From: Hyalangium versicolor
Lineage (GTDB): Bacteria; Myxococcota; Myxococcia; Myxococcales; Myxococcaceae
Direction of reading: 5' to 3'
NCBI RefSeq assembly: GCF_020103695.1
Contig: NZ_JAHXBF010000024.1
Location: 140,617-204,616 of the forward strand
DNA: 64,000 nt
The notes beneath the pieces are model-generated. The model ran no database searches and was not told where the DNA came from. It saw only the letters and a program-made list of their open reading frames with translations. Below, piece by piece: positions 8,401 to 15,577 of this stretch (its first letter is position 1; each line of letters begins with the position of its first letter). Both the position numbers and the translations under genes were made by a program.

Positions 8401-9869
8401 GGGGAGCCCAGGAGCCCCATGCCGCGGCCACCGCCTTCGCGGAGGCCATTGGCGGCAGGCTCGGTGCGAGTCTGGCTTCCAACGCCTGGGCGCTGTCACT
8501 GCCTCCGCTGCGGCTGCGCTTCGCGCGGGACACGGCCGTCGTCGTCATCGACGGCAGTGGCCTGGAGTCCGGCGAGGCAGAGCGCCGCATGGCGGATGTC
8601 TTCCAGGACGGCCGGGGCCCGGGGCAGGTGCTGGTGCTGGACCGCACGAACGCGCAGAACGCGCGCCAGGTGCTGGAGGGCGTGCCACGCGTGCGCAGCG
8701 TGGTCCTCTCCTCCAACCAGCTCCGGGATCTGCTGTTGGCCGACGAGCCCGTGCGCGTGTTGGAGGGCATCATCTCCGAGCAGGTGGCCGTCTCGGAGCT
8801 GTCGCCCTACCAGGTGGCGGGCGGGGTGAAGCTGGAGAACCTCTTCTTCGGCCGCGAACGAGAGATCCGCGCCATCGTCGATCGCACGGTGCGCAACTTC
8901 CTCGTGGTGGGCCAGCGACAGATGGGCAAGAGCAGCCTGCTGCTCGCCGTGCTCCGGAGGCTCCAGGCGCGCTCGGATCTGGATGCGCAGTATGTGGAGC
9001 TGGCGGACGGGGACCTGCACCGGAGGCTCGCCCGCGAGCGCGAGCGCATGCCCGCGAACGGTGCGCCCATGCCCTCTTTCGAGGAGGTGGCCGCCGGAGT
9101 GCCTTCCCGGCCGCGCGTGTGGCTGATCGACGAGGCGGATGACTTCATCAGCGCGGATGCCAAGGCGGGCTACCCGGTGCTGCAAGCGATGCGTGCGCTG
9201 GCGGAAGAGGGCCGGGCGTACTTCATCCTCGCGGGCTTCTGGGATTTGTACCGAGCGGTGGTGCTGGACGAGAAGCAGCCGCTGCGAAACTTCGGCGAGC
9301 ACCTGCGGCTGGAGCCACTGGATGCGCGCTCGGCGCTGGCGCTCTTGACCGAGCCGATGTCAGCGCTGGCGCTCCAGTGGGATGCGCCCTCCACGCCGGA
9401 GTTCCTGGTGGAGCAGGCCGGGCGCCGGGCGAACCTGCTGGTGCTGGCGTGCAAGGCACTGGTGGAGTCCCTGCCGCCCGATACGCACACGCTCACGCGC
9501 GAGCACCTGGAGCGCGTGTTCCGCGAGGACAAGGATCTAAGGGACCAGGGCCGGCGCTGGCGTGGAGATCATCCGCTGCACCGGGCGGTGGTGCGCCAAG
9601 CGCTGCTGCTCGGGAGGCCCACGCGCGAGGAGGTGCGGCAGACGCTGAAGGCTCGGGGCGCGGACATCCGCTCGGTGGACTTCGACGAGGCGATGGACCA
9701 TCGCGAGCTGAGCTACGTGCTGGTGCCGGACGGAGACGGGCGGCTGTACTGCCCGGTTCCCCTCATGCAGCGCTACATCGAGGCGGAGCGGAGCTTGGAG
9801 GTGGGGCTCACCGAGGACCTCGAGGACCTGCGCCGGCGGGGACTGGCCGAGGTGCCGAAACCGATGTGA
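5475..9869 (+). CDS. exported WD40 double propeller - Ig-like - TM - cytoplasmic STAND-like NTPase
   Basis: A single 1464-residue chain. Residues 1-21 are a Sec signal peptide or N-terminal anchor. About 30-610 hold some 13 WD40 repeats (VAFSPDG...LASGG.D.TVRLWD), enough for two seven-bladed propellers. About 640-880 are beta-sandwich, Ig-like segments. A transmembrane helix spans about 896-918. About 1120-1464 form an NTPase with Walker A GQRQMGKSS at 1146-1154 and Walker B RVWLIDEADD ending at D1222/D1223. The propellers would thus face the periplasm and the NTPase the cytoplasm. The GTG start overlaps the SIR2 stop by 4 bases, so both proteins are probably made together. I infer a membrane sensor/switch controlling the SIR2 enzyme. 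STAND proteins with WD40 sensors are known, but this inside-out topology is unusual. Confidence 0.85.
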   Translation: MSRWALALCVAVALGASATRADEPALLVPEGESESILKDARWESMDSVSSVAFGPKGLLATGENNGTVRVWEISTGRLLWRQEGHVDAVKSLAFSRDGSTLASGSEDSTVRLWAVNTGRALRQLEGHTNFVLSLAFSPDGSMLASGGGDKTVRLWKVSTGEPLEKLAGPAAPSVSFSSEGLLQASGRGSTRVRQWDVRPGHAAVPQEQFAKDAQSPEPPEEPSSDILTPEQIANGDEALRQQPVNAAATLSATSPDGRLLAMVEGGKSVRLREKATGRLVRELFHGAPLQSLAFSSDGRTLAAGGDDATVRLWDIATTRSLRRLEANQPPVYFVAFSPDGTKLVSGGSDQWIHIWDPVQGLEVRRQSAPLGLVRSVAINNAGDLLAAGGDEALLFIFQEEKGPSPPYLSTLNSPAPHPVSLSPDGGLLLSGAADGTLTLQTVINGRSTDTIRRLKGPIHAVALSPDGETLASGGEDGSVRLYDVHRTSDNTSIDPREPLRGHKGAVRAVAFSSDGRFLASAGDDKQVRLWDVRTSLPVATLKGHSSSVKSVAFSPDKLTLATGGNKEVFLWNLETSRLERSLVGHTGWVTSLAFGGPKGLSLASSDDSGVIRLWAPAEASPARGVLRAAGQGWVSQFPGQPLRRQDDGSFLSRPREDGALEPIPPPRPDLPPRLSVASQEFVAPPEDFGAGGEWSLTLSNASEAGRAYWVRIEPTELPPGLRLLPPPPVERLEPGKSVEVRVGLSYLRPEGTSAVAAPRVRLKLADAFGNEFLTDALPLELRTPELRMVGEPQFEGGKALTVTLRNEGTQATGKFTVHASLQDKDGKRSPGAKSNLPKELGSYPYDSLKPGEERPFSITLPSAVLDAREFPLHLTADYDQWPRRWEGPTTPMKVPWPYATFALLALGAALLFGFVYYASVYLNPMVVRADKTPAALKSYPLAQMAAADQALRRARRRDSAITAAGIPVVRWERALRGAQEPHAAATAFAEAIGGRLGASLASNAWALSLPPLRLRFARDTAVVVIDGSGLESGEAERRMADVFQDGRGPGQVLVLDRTNAQNARQVLEGVPRVRSVVLSSNQLRDLLLADEPVRVLEGIISEQVAVSELSPYQVAGGVKLENLFFGREREIRAIVDRTVRNFLVVGQRQMGKSSLLLAVLRRLQARSDLDAQYVELADGDLHRRLARERERMPANGAPMPSFEEVAAGVPSRPRVWLIDEADDFISADAKAGYPVLQAMRALAEEGRAYFILAGFWDLYRAVVLDEKQPLRNFGEHLRLEPLDARSALALLTEPMSALALQWDAPSTPEFLVEQAGRRANLLVLACKALVESLPPDTHTLTREHLERVFREDKDLRDQGRRWRGDHPLHRAVVRQALLLGRPTREEVRQTLKARGADIRSVDFDEAMDHRELSYVLVPDGDGRLYCPVPLMQRYIEAERSLEVGLTEDLEDLRRRGLAEVPKPM

Positions 9870-9870
9870 T

Positions 9871-9918
9871 GGAGGAACAAGGCCTGCCAGCGTGGCCAAG
9901 CCTGTCAGCGGTTCCTCC
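9871..9918. terminator. inverted repeat between converging genes
   Basis: GGAGGAAC at 9871-9878 pairs with GTTCCTCC at 9911-9918, with a secondary AGGC/GCCT pairing inside. It lies immediately after the WD40-NTPase stop and overlaps the 3' end of the converging toxin gene. It could end transcription from either side. There is no clear U-tract, so this rests on the palindrome and the convergent layout only. Confidence 0.35.
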
Positions 9919-10213
9919 AATAACCCGGCTTGCGTCGCAGGTGCGCAAACGCCACCACGCGCACACTCGCATCGATCTCGATGTAGACAATGGCGTACGG
10001 GAACCTCTTCAGTAGGATCCTGCGAGCCCCTGCATCAGCGGAGACTCCTTCCATCAGGCTGCCTGCGGCGGGGCTGGCCTCGATGCGACGAAAGCAGTCA
10101 CGAGCGGCCATGAGCAATTCGTGCCCGAGCCCGGGACTGCGTGTCTCATACCAGACCGTTGCCTCACGAAGCTCGCGGCGGGCCTCCACCGAGAGCGTCA
10201 ACTTCGGGCTCAT
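9905..10213 (-). CDS. ParE/RelE-family toxin
   Basis: The 102-residue product has the ParE/RelE toxin profile: LSVEARRELREATVWYE near the N-terminus, a central FRRIEASP segment, then RRILLKRFPYAIVYIE and RVVAFAHLRRKPGYW at the end. The last segment is the conserved C-terminal strand of plasmid-stabilisation toxins. RelE members cleave mRNA on the ribosome and ParE members poison gyrase. Sequence alone does not decide between them, though the AHLRRKPGYW ending is commoner in the ParE-like group. Its start overlaps the antitoxin stop by 4 bases, giving the usual antitoxin-first operon. Confidence 0.9.
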   Translation of the reverse strand: MSPKLTLSVEARRELREATVWYETRSPGLGHELLMAARDCFRRIEASPAAGSLMEGVSADAGARRILLKRFPYAIVYIEIDASVRVVAFAHLRRKPGYWRNR

Positions 10214-10446
10214 TTCCTGGGGAGCTCGGCTTCAATCTCGTCGCAGACCGTCTCCCAATCACCTGCCGGCTGGGCACCAGCCCGCGCCTGCTTCGCCCGA
10301 AGTTCGATCTCCTGAGCCCATGCTGCTTCTGTATCCGGCTCGGGCTCGCCCTCCAGCCGGACCAGCAACTCGCGCAGGACGAGTGACTGCTCCTCGGGCG
10401 AGAGCTTGAGGGCTTCATCGAGCACCTGACGAGCGCGGCGTGTCAT
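10210..10446 (-). CDS. antitoxin of the ParE/RelE-type pair (addiction module protein)
   Basis: 78 residues with the pattern of short addiction-module antitoxins (PF09720-like): an N-terminal helical part with LSPEEQSLVLRELLVRLEG and a flexible acidic C-terminal tail that would wrap the toxin (WAQEIELRAKQ). It is translated just before the toxin, with a 4-base ATGA overlap. The ATG at 10446 was chosen because the upstream extension of the frame is arginine- and proline-rich and unlike the family. No obvious DNA-binding motif is visible, as is common in this family. Confidence 0.85.
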   Translation of the reverse strand: MTRRARQVLDEALKLSPEEQSLVLRELLVRLEGEPEPDTEAAWAQEIELRAKQARAGAQPAGDWETVCDEIEAELPRK

Positions 10447-10555
10447 GTCCGAACGATAATGCTCCCACCGAGCCACGTCGAGCGACAGACCGGTTCGCAG
10501 AGAGTCGCCGGGGAGGGGCAGGCCGGACCGGCAGACACTTCGGGGCCGCAGCCTC

Positions 10556-12121
10556 TCATCCGTGGTCCGACGAACGTCCGGCCGGTAGCGCCCCCGGCGT
10601 GGGCTCCTCCGCATCAGCCGGGCCCGGCGCCCCTGGTATCCGGATGTTCAATTGTTCCAGCAGCGCCTCGGCCTCCAGGTTCTGCACGAAAGCCCGAACC
10701 TCGTTCGCGAGCTGTTCGTGGCGTTCCCTCGCCTGGGCCACCTCCCGCTGCAATGAGGCAAGCTCATACCCTGCGGCTTTCGGATCCGTGAAGATGTGGA
10801 TCACCTTGCGCAGCAGCTCGCACAGTCGCGCGAGATCCTCTCGCGAGGACTCTGTGGCCCGGAGTAAACGCTGCTCAGCGTCTCGGAGCTGGGGCTCCGT
10901 CACCTGATCCCGGAGCGCAGCCGGAGTCTCCACGGTCGAGGCATTGCCCATGAGCCCTCCCAGCAGTCCTCCCAGGAGCGCGGCCCCCGCCAGTGCCCAA
11001 CCCGAAGGCTTGTTCTTCGCTCTTGCCAGCAAGGCCGCTCCCGCAGCACTCACCGCGCCCACCTTCGTCGCCGACTGCCAGTCGAAGAATCGCGGCCCTG
11101 TCTTCAACACGCTCTGGAACCGGTCCGTGAGCGCCAGCGTCGTCGCTGTATCCACGTCCTCTCGCAACGCCCGAGCCAGCTCCTCGTTGAGCCGCGAGTG
11201 GACTCCCTCCACTCCGGCGCGGAGCCTCGCCACCAGCGCCTCCTGGAGACTCTTCGTCAGCTGGCGCTGAGGCCGCGGCAGTTTCGGTTCCGTGTCTCGC
11301 TGGAACTGCTCCGCCACGGCGGGGAGCTGGCTCCGCAGCCGCGCGCCTTCCTCCCGCAACAGCGCATCCAGCCGCGCGCTCACGCGATCGATCGTCTCGG
11401 GCTTCACGGCGGCCAGTTCACGCATCTCCAACAGCGCACGCAGATCCAACAGCGCCGCGCCCCAGGCTTCGACCTCTTCCAGCAATCGGTCCCGCTGCAC
11501 CCGGAAGAGCGCCGAGGCCAGCTCTTCTCGCAGCTCCGGAACGCCCTCACCCGTCCTGCCAGAAACCACCGAGACCGCGATCGTCCGGCCAGGCAGTGCC
11601 TCCACCAACAGCTTGCGGACCCGCTCCTTCATTGCCAGAAGCTCCCCCGCCGGCAGCTCATCGACGCGCGTGAGCACCACCCGGAGCGCGATATCCGGAG
11701 CGCTCCCCGCGAGCTGCTGAAGCTGCGTGAGCTCCTCGGGCGGCAGCGCTTGTAACGCGGAGGTCACGAGGACACAGAGCCCGGCCCGTGCGCTCAGCGT
11801 CTCCGCAGCCTGCGCGTCGCTCGACACCTCCAGCCACTCCCAAGGCCGAGAAGCTCCTTCCGGCGGATCAGAAACATCAGGTCCGGCAGCAGAGGCGCCG
11901 GCGGGAAGAACCCTCGCACCATCGAGTGCTCGCAGGAGCGTGCTCTTGCCCACGCCCCGCGCGCCCGTCACCGCCACCACCGGCCGCGCGAGCCGCGCCA
12001 GCTCCTCCGAGGCCCGATACACCTCCGAACCGAACGGCACCGACTCGAACAAGGAGCGGATGTCCTCGGCCAACCGCTGCGCGAAGCGCCCCTGCTCCCG
12101 GATGCTCTTCTCGTGCTCCAT
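10556..12121 (-). CDS. dynamin-like / membrane-associated GTPase
   Basis: 521 residues. The N-terminal third is a P-loop GTPase with G1 GARGVGKST at 53-61 and G4 TRVD at 151-154. A Gly/Ala-rich hydrophobic segment, probably a hairpin inserting into membrane, spans about 354-391. The flanking regions are long and helical, with a C-terminal coiled coil (LQREVAQARERHEQLANEVRAF). This layout fits the bacterial dynamin-like group, which remodels or senses membranes. The ATG at 12121 follows a good GGAGAG site. A longer frame opens at 12178 but lacks such a site. It is transcribed alone on the minus strand, 109 bases upstream of the antitoxin gene. Confidence 0.7.
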   Translation of the reverse strand: MEHEKSIREQGRFAQRLAEDIRSLFESVPFGSEVYRASEELARLARPVVAVTGARGVGKSTLLRALDGARVLPAGASAAGPDVSDPPEGASRPWEWLEVSSDAQAAETLSARAGLCVLVTSALQALPPEELTQLQQLAGSAPDIALRVVLTRVDELPAGELLAMKERVRKLLVEALPGRTIAVSVVSGRTGEGVPELREELASALFRVQRDRLLEEVEAWGAALLDLRALLEMRELAAVKPETIDRVSARLDALLREEGARLRSQLPAVAEQFQRDTEPKLPRPQRQLTKSLQEALVARLRAGVEGVHSRLNEELARALREDVDTATTLALTDRFQSVLKTGPRFFDWQSATKVGAVSAAGAALLARAKNKPSGWALAGAALLGGLLGGLMGNASTVETPAALRDQVTEPQLRDAEQRLLRATESSREDLARLCELLRKVIHIFTDPKAAGYELASLQREVAQARERHEQLANEVRAFVQNLEAEALLEQLNIRIPGAPGPADAEEPTPGALPAGRSSDHG

Positions 12122-12288
12122 GGCCTCTCCCGCGCGAGCGCTCCTCTCCGGCCCGAACATCGTAACGCGGCACGCCATGGATCAGGGCGACCCGACAGGT
12201 AGTCATTACTGCACGAATTCGCAGGGCCTGGCTTGACGGAACTCCGAGGGAGAACTCAGATGCGGTACGTCACTCGGTAGGAGGGCAC

Positions 12289-12651
12289 ATGGCTGACCAT
12301 TCCTGGGTGCACGAGCTGTTCGCCAAGTTCGACCAGGGCGACATCGAAGGGTGGGCCGCGTACCTCTCCGAGGACGCCTCGTTCCGCATCGGCAGCGGCG
12401 TTCCCGTCTCCGGGCCCCAGGGCGCCAAGCAAGTCATCCACGCCATCCTCTCCATGGCTCGCAACATGCGGCATGACTTGATGGACGTGTGGCAGACCCC
12501 GCAGGGCATCGTGGTGCGTGGGGAACTCTCCATGAACCGCATCAAGGACGGCCGCCGCATCACCGTGCCCTTCTGCAACGTGTTCGATGTGAAGGAACAG
12601 CGCATCCAGCGCTACCTCTCGCACCTCGACCCCTCCCCTATCTTCGCGTGA
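12289..12651 (+). CDS. SnoaL/NTF2-like protein
   Basis: 120 residues with the NTF2/SnoaL cone fold pattern: an opening helix (HELFAKFDQGDIEGWAAYLSEDASFRIG), a middle GPQGAKQVIHAIL segment and closing strands (PFCNVFDVKEQRIQRYLSHLD). Members bind small hydrophobic ligands or act as isomerases or cyclases, and the substrate here cannot be told. GGAGGG lies close before the ATG. The gene appears monocistronic. Upstream is a 110-base gap, facing the divergent GTPase gene. Confidence 0.8.
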   Translation: MADHSWVHELFAKFDQGDIEGWAAYLSEDASFRIGSGVPVSGPQGAKQVIHAILSMARNMRHDLMDVWQTPQGIVVRGELSMNRIKDGRRITVPFCNVFDVKEQRIQRYLSHLDPSPIFA

Positions 12652-12760
12652 GCAGGTAAAGCTCGCCATCACGGAAATCGTCTGAAATCAGGACAGATGC
12701 GGCATCGACTCCCCACCCCGTGAGAATGCGGGTGTGATGCTTCCGAGAAGCCTTTTCCCC

Positions 12761-12780
12761 TGCAAGTCCGCGCACTTGCA
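12761..12780. repeat. 20-base palindrome upstream of the amidase gene
   Basis: TGCAAGT at 12761-12767 faces ACTTGCA at 12774-12780 with a 6-base spacer, in the 296-base gap before the amidase. It could be an operator for a dimeric regulator. Nothing else recognisable is seen in that gap. Confidence 0.35.
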
Positions 12781-12947
12781 CGAGGGTGGGAGAAGGCCTC
12801 CTTCCAGTGTTCACCGAGCGACTGGTGCATGGATGCTCCACTTCGGGCGAGCCCCTGGCGCGGCTCCCGAGGGAACGGAGTGTTGGCACGAGGGCTGCTG
12901 GGCAGACCCCGCCACTGCAGCACCCTTCCCCCCATCCAGGAGTGTTC

Positions 12948-14552
12948 ATGTTCACGTTGCGTCAAGCGCTCGCGTCCGCCGCCGCGGCCCTCTCCCTGGC
13001 CGCCTGTGGTCCCAAAGAGACCCCGGAGCCTGCGCAGAACCCCTCCAGCGCCATCGACGCGGCGCAGGACGTCCTCAATCGCGGATCCACCGGCCAGTTG
13101 GATCCGCTCTTCGCTCAAGCAGCCCGCGAGTTCGATGTCCCGGCCGATCTGCTCAAAGCCATCTCCTTCACCGAGACGCGCTGGCAGATGGTGCACGGCG
13201 AGGAGGAGTTCGAAGGCATGCCGGCCGCTCACGGCCTGATGGCGCTGCGCGGTGAGGCCATCGTGCGCGGAGCGGCGTTGGCGGGTGTCTCGGCAGAGCA
13301 GGTGCGCACGGATGCGGCCTCCAACATCCGCGCGGCCGCGGCCCTGCTGTCCTCATACGCCGAGCAGCTGAAGGTGGACCGCAAGGACCTGGGCGCCTGG
13401 GCTCCGGCGGTGGTGCGGCTGAGCGGCATCAGCAGCGCGGATGCGCAGGCCGGGTACGTGCACCGCCAGGTGTACAGCACGCTGCGCAACGGCGTGGTGG
13501 CCGAGGGAACGAACGGCCAGGTGACGGCCTCCATCATGCCCACGCCGGTGGAGGCGAAGTTCGCGCAGCCCTCGGTGCGCGCGATGGCGGCGGGCCCGGA
13601 CTACGCCGAGTCCGTATGGCATGCGTCTCCCAACTACGGCTCGCGGCCCGCGGGCACCGACATCCAGATGATCGTCATCCACACGTGCGAGGGCGAGTAC
13701 TCGGGCTGCTGGGGCTGGCTGACGAACTCGGCGGCACAGGCCTCGGCCCACTACGTGGTGAACGAGAGCGGCAGTGAAATCTCCCAGCTGGTGGCCGAGG
13801 CCAACCGCGCCTGGCACGTGGCGGCCTCCTATGACTGCACCCTGAACAGCAACGTCATGTGCGGGCTCAACACCGTCTCGGTGAACCACTTCTCGGTGGG
13901 CATCGAGCACGCCGGCTTCGCGAGCCAGACGTCCTTCCCCACGGGGCAGATCGACGCCTCGGCGAAGCTGTCGTGCAACATCTCGAAGGACCAGACGGTG
14001 GTCCGAGACAGCTACCACATCGTGGGCCACGGCAAGCTGCAGCCGAACAACCGCACGGACCCGGGCCCCAATTGGCCGTGGTCGACGTACATCAGCAAGG
14101 TGAAGGAATTCTGCAATGACGCCCCTGCCGCGGGCATCGTGGTGGATACCAACAACGCCAACAACAACGCCTCGGTGGCCGAGTTCAAGGTCTCCTCGAA
14201 CTGGACGGTCTCGTCCGGCACGCCCGGGTATTACGGCAGCAACTACTACTTCGCCTCCACGGAGGCCCTCTCGGATCCGGCGACGTTCCGGTTCAACCTG
14301 GCCGCGGCTGGCACGAAGACGGTCCAGGCGTGGTGGACGGCGGGCACCAACCGCTCGAGCGCGGCGCCCTTCATCATCTGGAACGCGGACGGCACCAAGC
14401 TGGGCACGGTGTACGCGAACCAGCAGGCCAACGGGGGCAAGTGGGTCACGCTGGGCACCTTCAACTTCTCGGCGGGCTGGAACGAGGTGCAGCTCAGCCG
14501 CTGGGCTGCCGAGGGTTATGTCGTCATCGCGGATGCCATCCGCATCGAGTAG
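12948..14552 (+). CDS. lipoprotein peptidoglycan hydrolase: SLT-like + Amidase_2 + golvesin-type domain
   Basis: 534 residues. The N-terminus is a lipoprotein signal ending in LAAC. Residues about 50-135 resemble a lytic transglycosylase-like helical domain (LLKAISFTETRW, candidate acid E76). About 225-390 are a zinc-dependent N-acetylmuramoyl-L-alanine amidase (Amidase_2), with H245 in IVIHTCEG, H268, GIEHAGF and H361 plus DPGPNWPW. About 397-534 are a golvesin-type C-terminal beta domain (NYYFASTEA, ADAIRIE). It would cut the amide bond between muramic acid and the stem peptide at the cell surface or in the periplasm. The ATG at 12948 has AGGAG 5 bases ahead and begins a proper signal. A frame open from 12786 does not. 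Confidence 0.85.
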   Translation: MFTLRQALASAAAALSLAACGPKETPEPAQNPSSAIDAAQDVLNRGSTGQLDPLFAQAAREFDVPADLLKAISFTETRWQMVHGEEEFEGMPAAHGLMALRGEAIVRGAALAGVSAEQVRTDAASNIRAAAALLSSYAEQLKVDRKDLGAWAPAVVRLSGISSADAQAGYVHRQVYSTLRNGVVAEGTNGQVTASIMPTPVEAKFAQPSVRAMAAGPDYAESVWHASPNYGSRPAGTDIQMIVIHTCEGEYSGCWGWLTNSAAQASAHYVVNESGSEISQLVAEANRAWHVAASYDCTLNSNVMCGLNTVSVNHFSVGIEHAGFASQTSFPTGQIDASAKLSCNISKDQTVVRDSYHIVGHGKLQPNNRTDPGPNWPWSTYISKVKEFCNDAPAAGIVVDTNNANNNASVAEFKVSSNWTVSSGTPGYYGSNYYFASTEALSDPATFRFNLAAAGTKTVQAWWTAGTNRSSAAPFIIWNADGTKLGTVYANQQANGGKWVTLGTFNFSAGWNEVQLSRWAAEGYVVIADAIRIE

Positions 14553-14681
14553 CGGGTAACGGGGTGGGCTCGGAGCTCCTGGCTCCGGGCCCGGCTCCCC
14601 TCCATACCCGAGGAGTTCCCCGCCCTCTGTCAGACCCCTCTGGTGGGATGAGGAACGCTGACAACGAGGAGGGCGGCGGAG

Positions 14682-15398
14682 ATGGAACACAAGGGGCTCG
14701 TGGAGCGAATCGAGGCAGAGCTGGAGCAGGGGATTGCGTTGGGCCGGTACCCCAGGGGCAGTCTCCCCTCGGAGCATGAGATGGCCAGGCGCTATGGCGT
14801 CTCTCGCACCACCATCCGCGCAGCGCTGCAGCGGTTGGCCGCCAAAAGGCTCATCACCCGGCACCCGGGGCGACGGACTCGCACCGTGGCGGTAGGCGAG
14901 GTGCTCACGCTGGAGAACCTGAAGCTGGTGCTCCCCGAAGAAGGTCGCGCCGACCCGGCCCGGAGAAAGCTGCTCGAGGGCTACTTTGCATTGAAGCGGG
15001 AAATCACGGTCGACCTGTTGGCAGCCTGCTGCCAACTGGCTCCCAAGGAGGACCTGGATCTCTTGAGCAGTGCCTGCTTCCTCTTGAGAGATGAGGCGCA
15101 CTGGGAACTGGACCGCTCCGGGTGGGTGCGCCAGGAGTTCGAGCTGATGCGGCTCGCCGCACACGCCGTGGACCGGCCAGGGCATGCGCTGCTCGTCCAA
15201 TCCTTGGAGCAGGCCTTCTGGGGCTTCTCGGAGCGAGTCCTCCCACACCTGCAAGGGCCAGCCATCGAAGAGTGGGCCATGTTGGCATTCCACGCCCTCT
15301 TGGAGAGGGATGGGACGACGCTGCGACGCGAGCTGTCGGCGCGCCTGATGGCGTTGGACGTGCAGCTGCTCGACCACCTGGCCCCGGCGCCCGAATAG
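14682..15398 (+). CDS. GntR-family transcriptional regulator
   Basis: 238 residues. The first 70 are a GntR winged helix (PRGSLPSEHEMARRYGVSRTTIRAAL, then a wing with GRRTRTV). The rest is an all-helical effector-binding domain of the FadR/FCD kind. It lies directly upstream of, and on the same strand as, a nucleoside ABC importer, and two overlapping palindromes separate them. The simplest reading is that it represses or senses the transported ligand for that operon. GAGGAGGGCGGCGGAG precedes the ATG. Confidence 0.85.
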   Translation: MEHKGLVERIEAELEQGIALGRYPRGSLPSEHEMARRYGVSRTTIRAALQRLAAKRLITRHPGRRTRTVAVGEVLTLENLKLVLPEEGRADPARRKLLEGYFALKREITVDLLAACCQLAPKEDLDLLSSACFLLRDEAHWELDRSGWVRQEFELMRLAAHAVDRPGHALLVQSLEQAFWGFSERVLPHLQGPAIEEWAMLAFHALLERDGTTLRRELSARLMALDVQLLDHLAPAPE

Positions 15399-15425
15399 GA
15401 GGCCCTGTCGGGCGCGACGTTTCCG

Positions 15426-15458
15426 AACCTGTCTGCTAGTTGGACAGGTTTGGTCCAA
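15426..15458. promoter_or_regulatory. overlapping palindromes, probable GntR operator for the ABC importer
   Basis: AACCTGTC (15426-15433) faces GACAGGTT (15443-15450) across 9 bases. Overlapping it, TTGGAC (15440-15445) faces GTCCAA (15453-15458) across 7 bases. They sit 28 bases after the GntR stop and about 120 bases before the importer ATPase start. Perfect arms and location suggest an operator, but a role in terminating the gntR message cannot be excluded. Confidence 0.5.
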
Positions 15459-15577
15459 GCCTCCGCCACAGAGGGGGCCTCCACGGGAACGCATCCCGCT
15501 GGTTCGTACAGCAACGGCTCCGGGGGTGGATCTCCTTGGAGGAGGAGAGGCCGGGCTGTGGCAAGCTCGTGCTCCGC

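Noticed and set aside
13353..15494. A 713-codon open frame on the minus strand
   Set aside because: It overlaps the amidase and GntR genes, both of which have clear domains. The translated protein has no family features.
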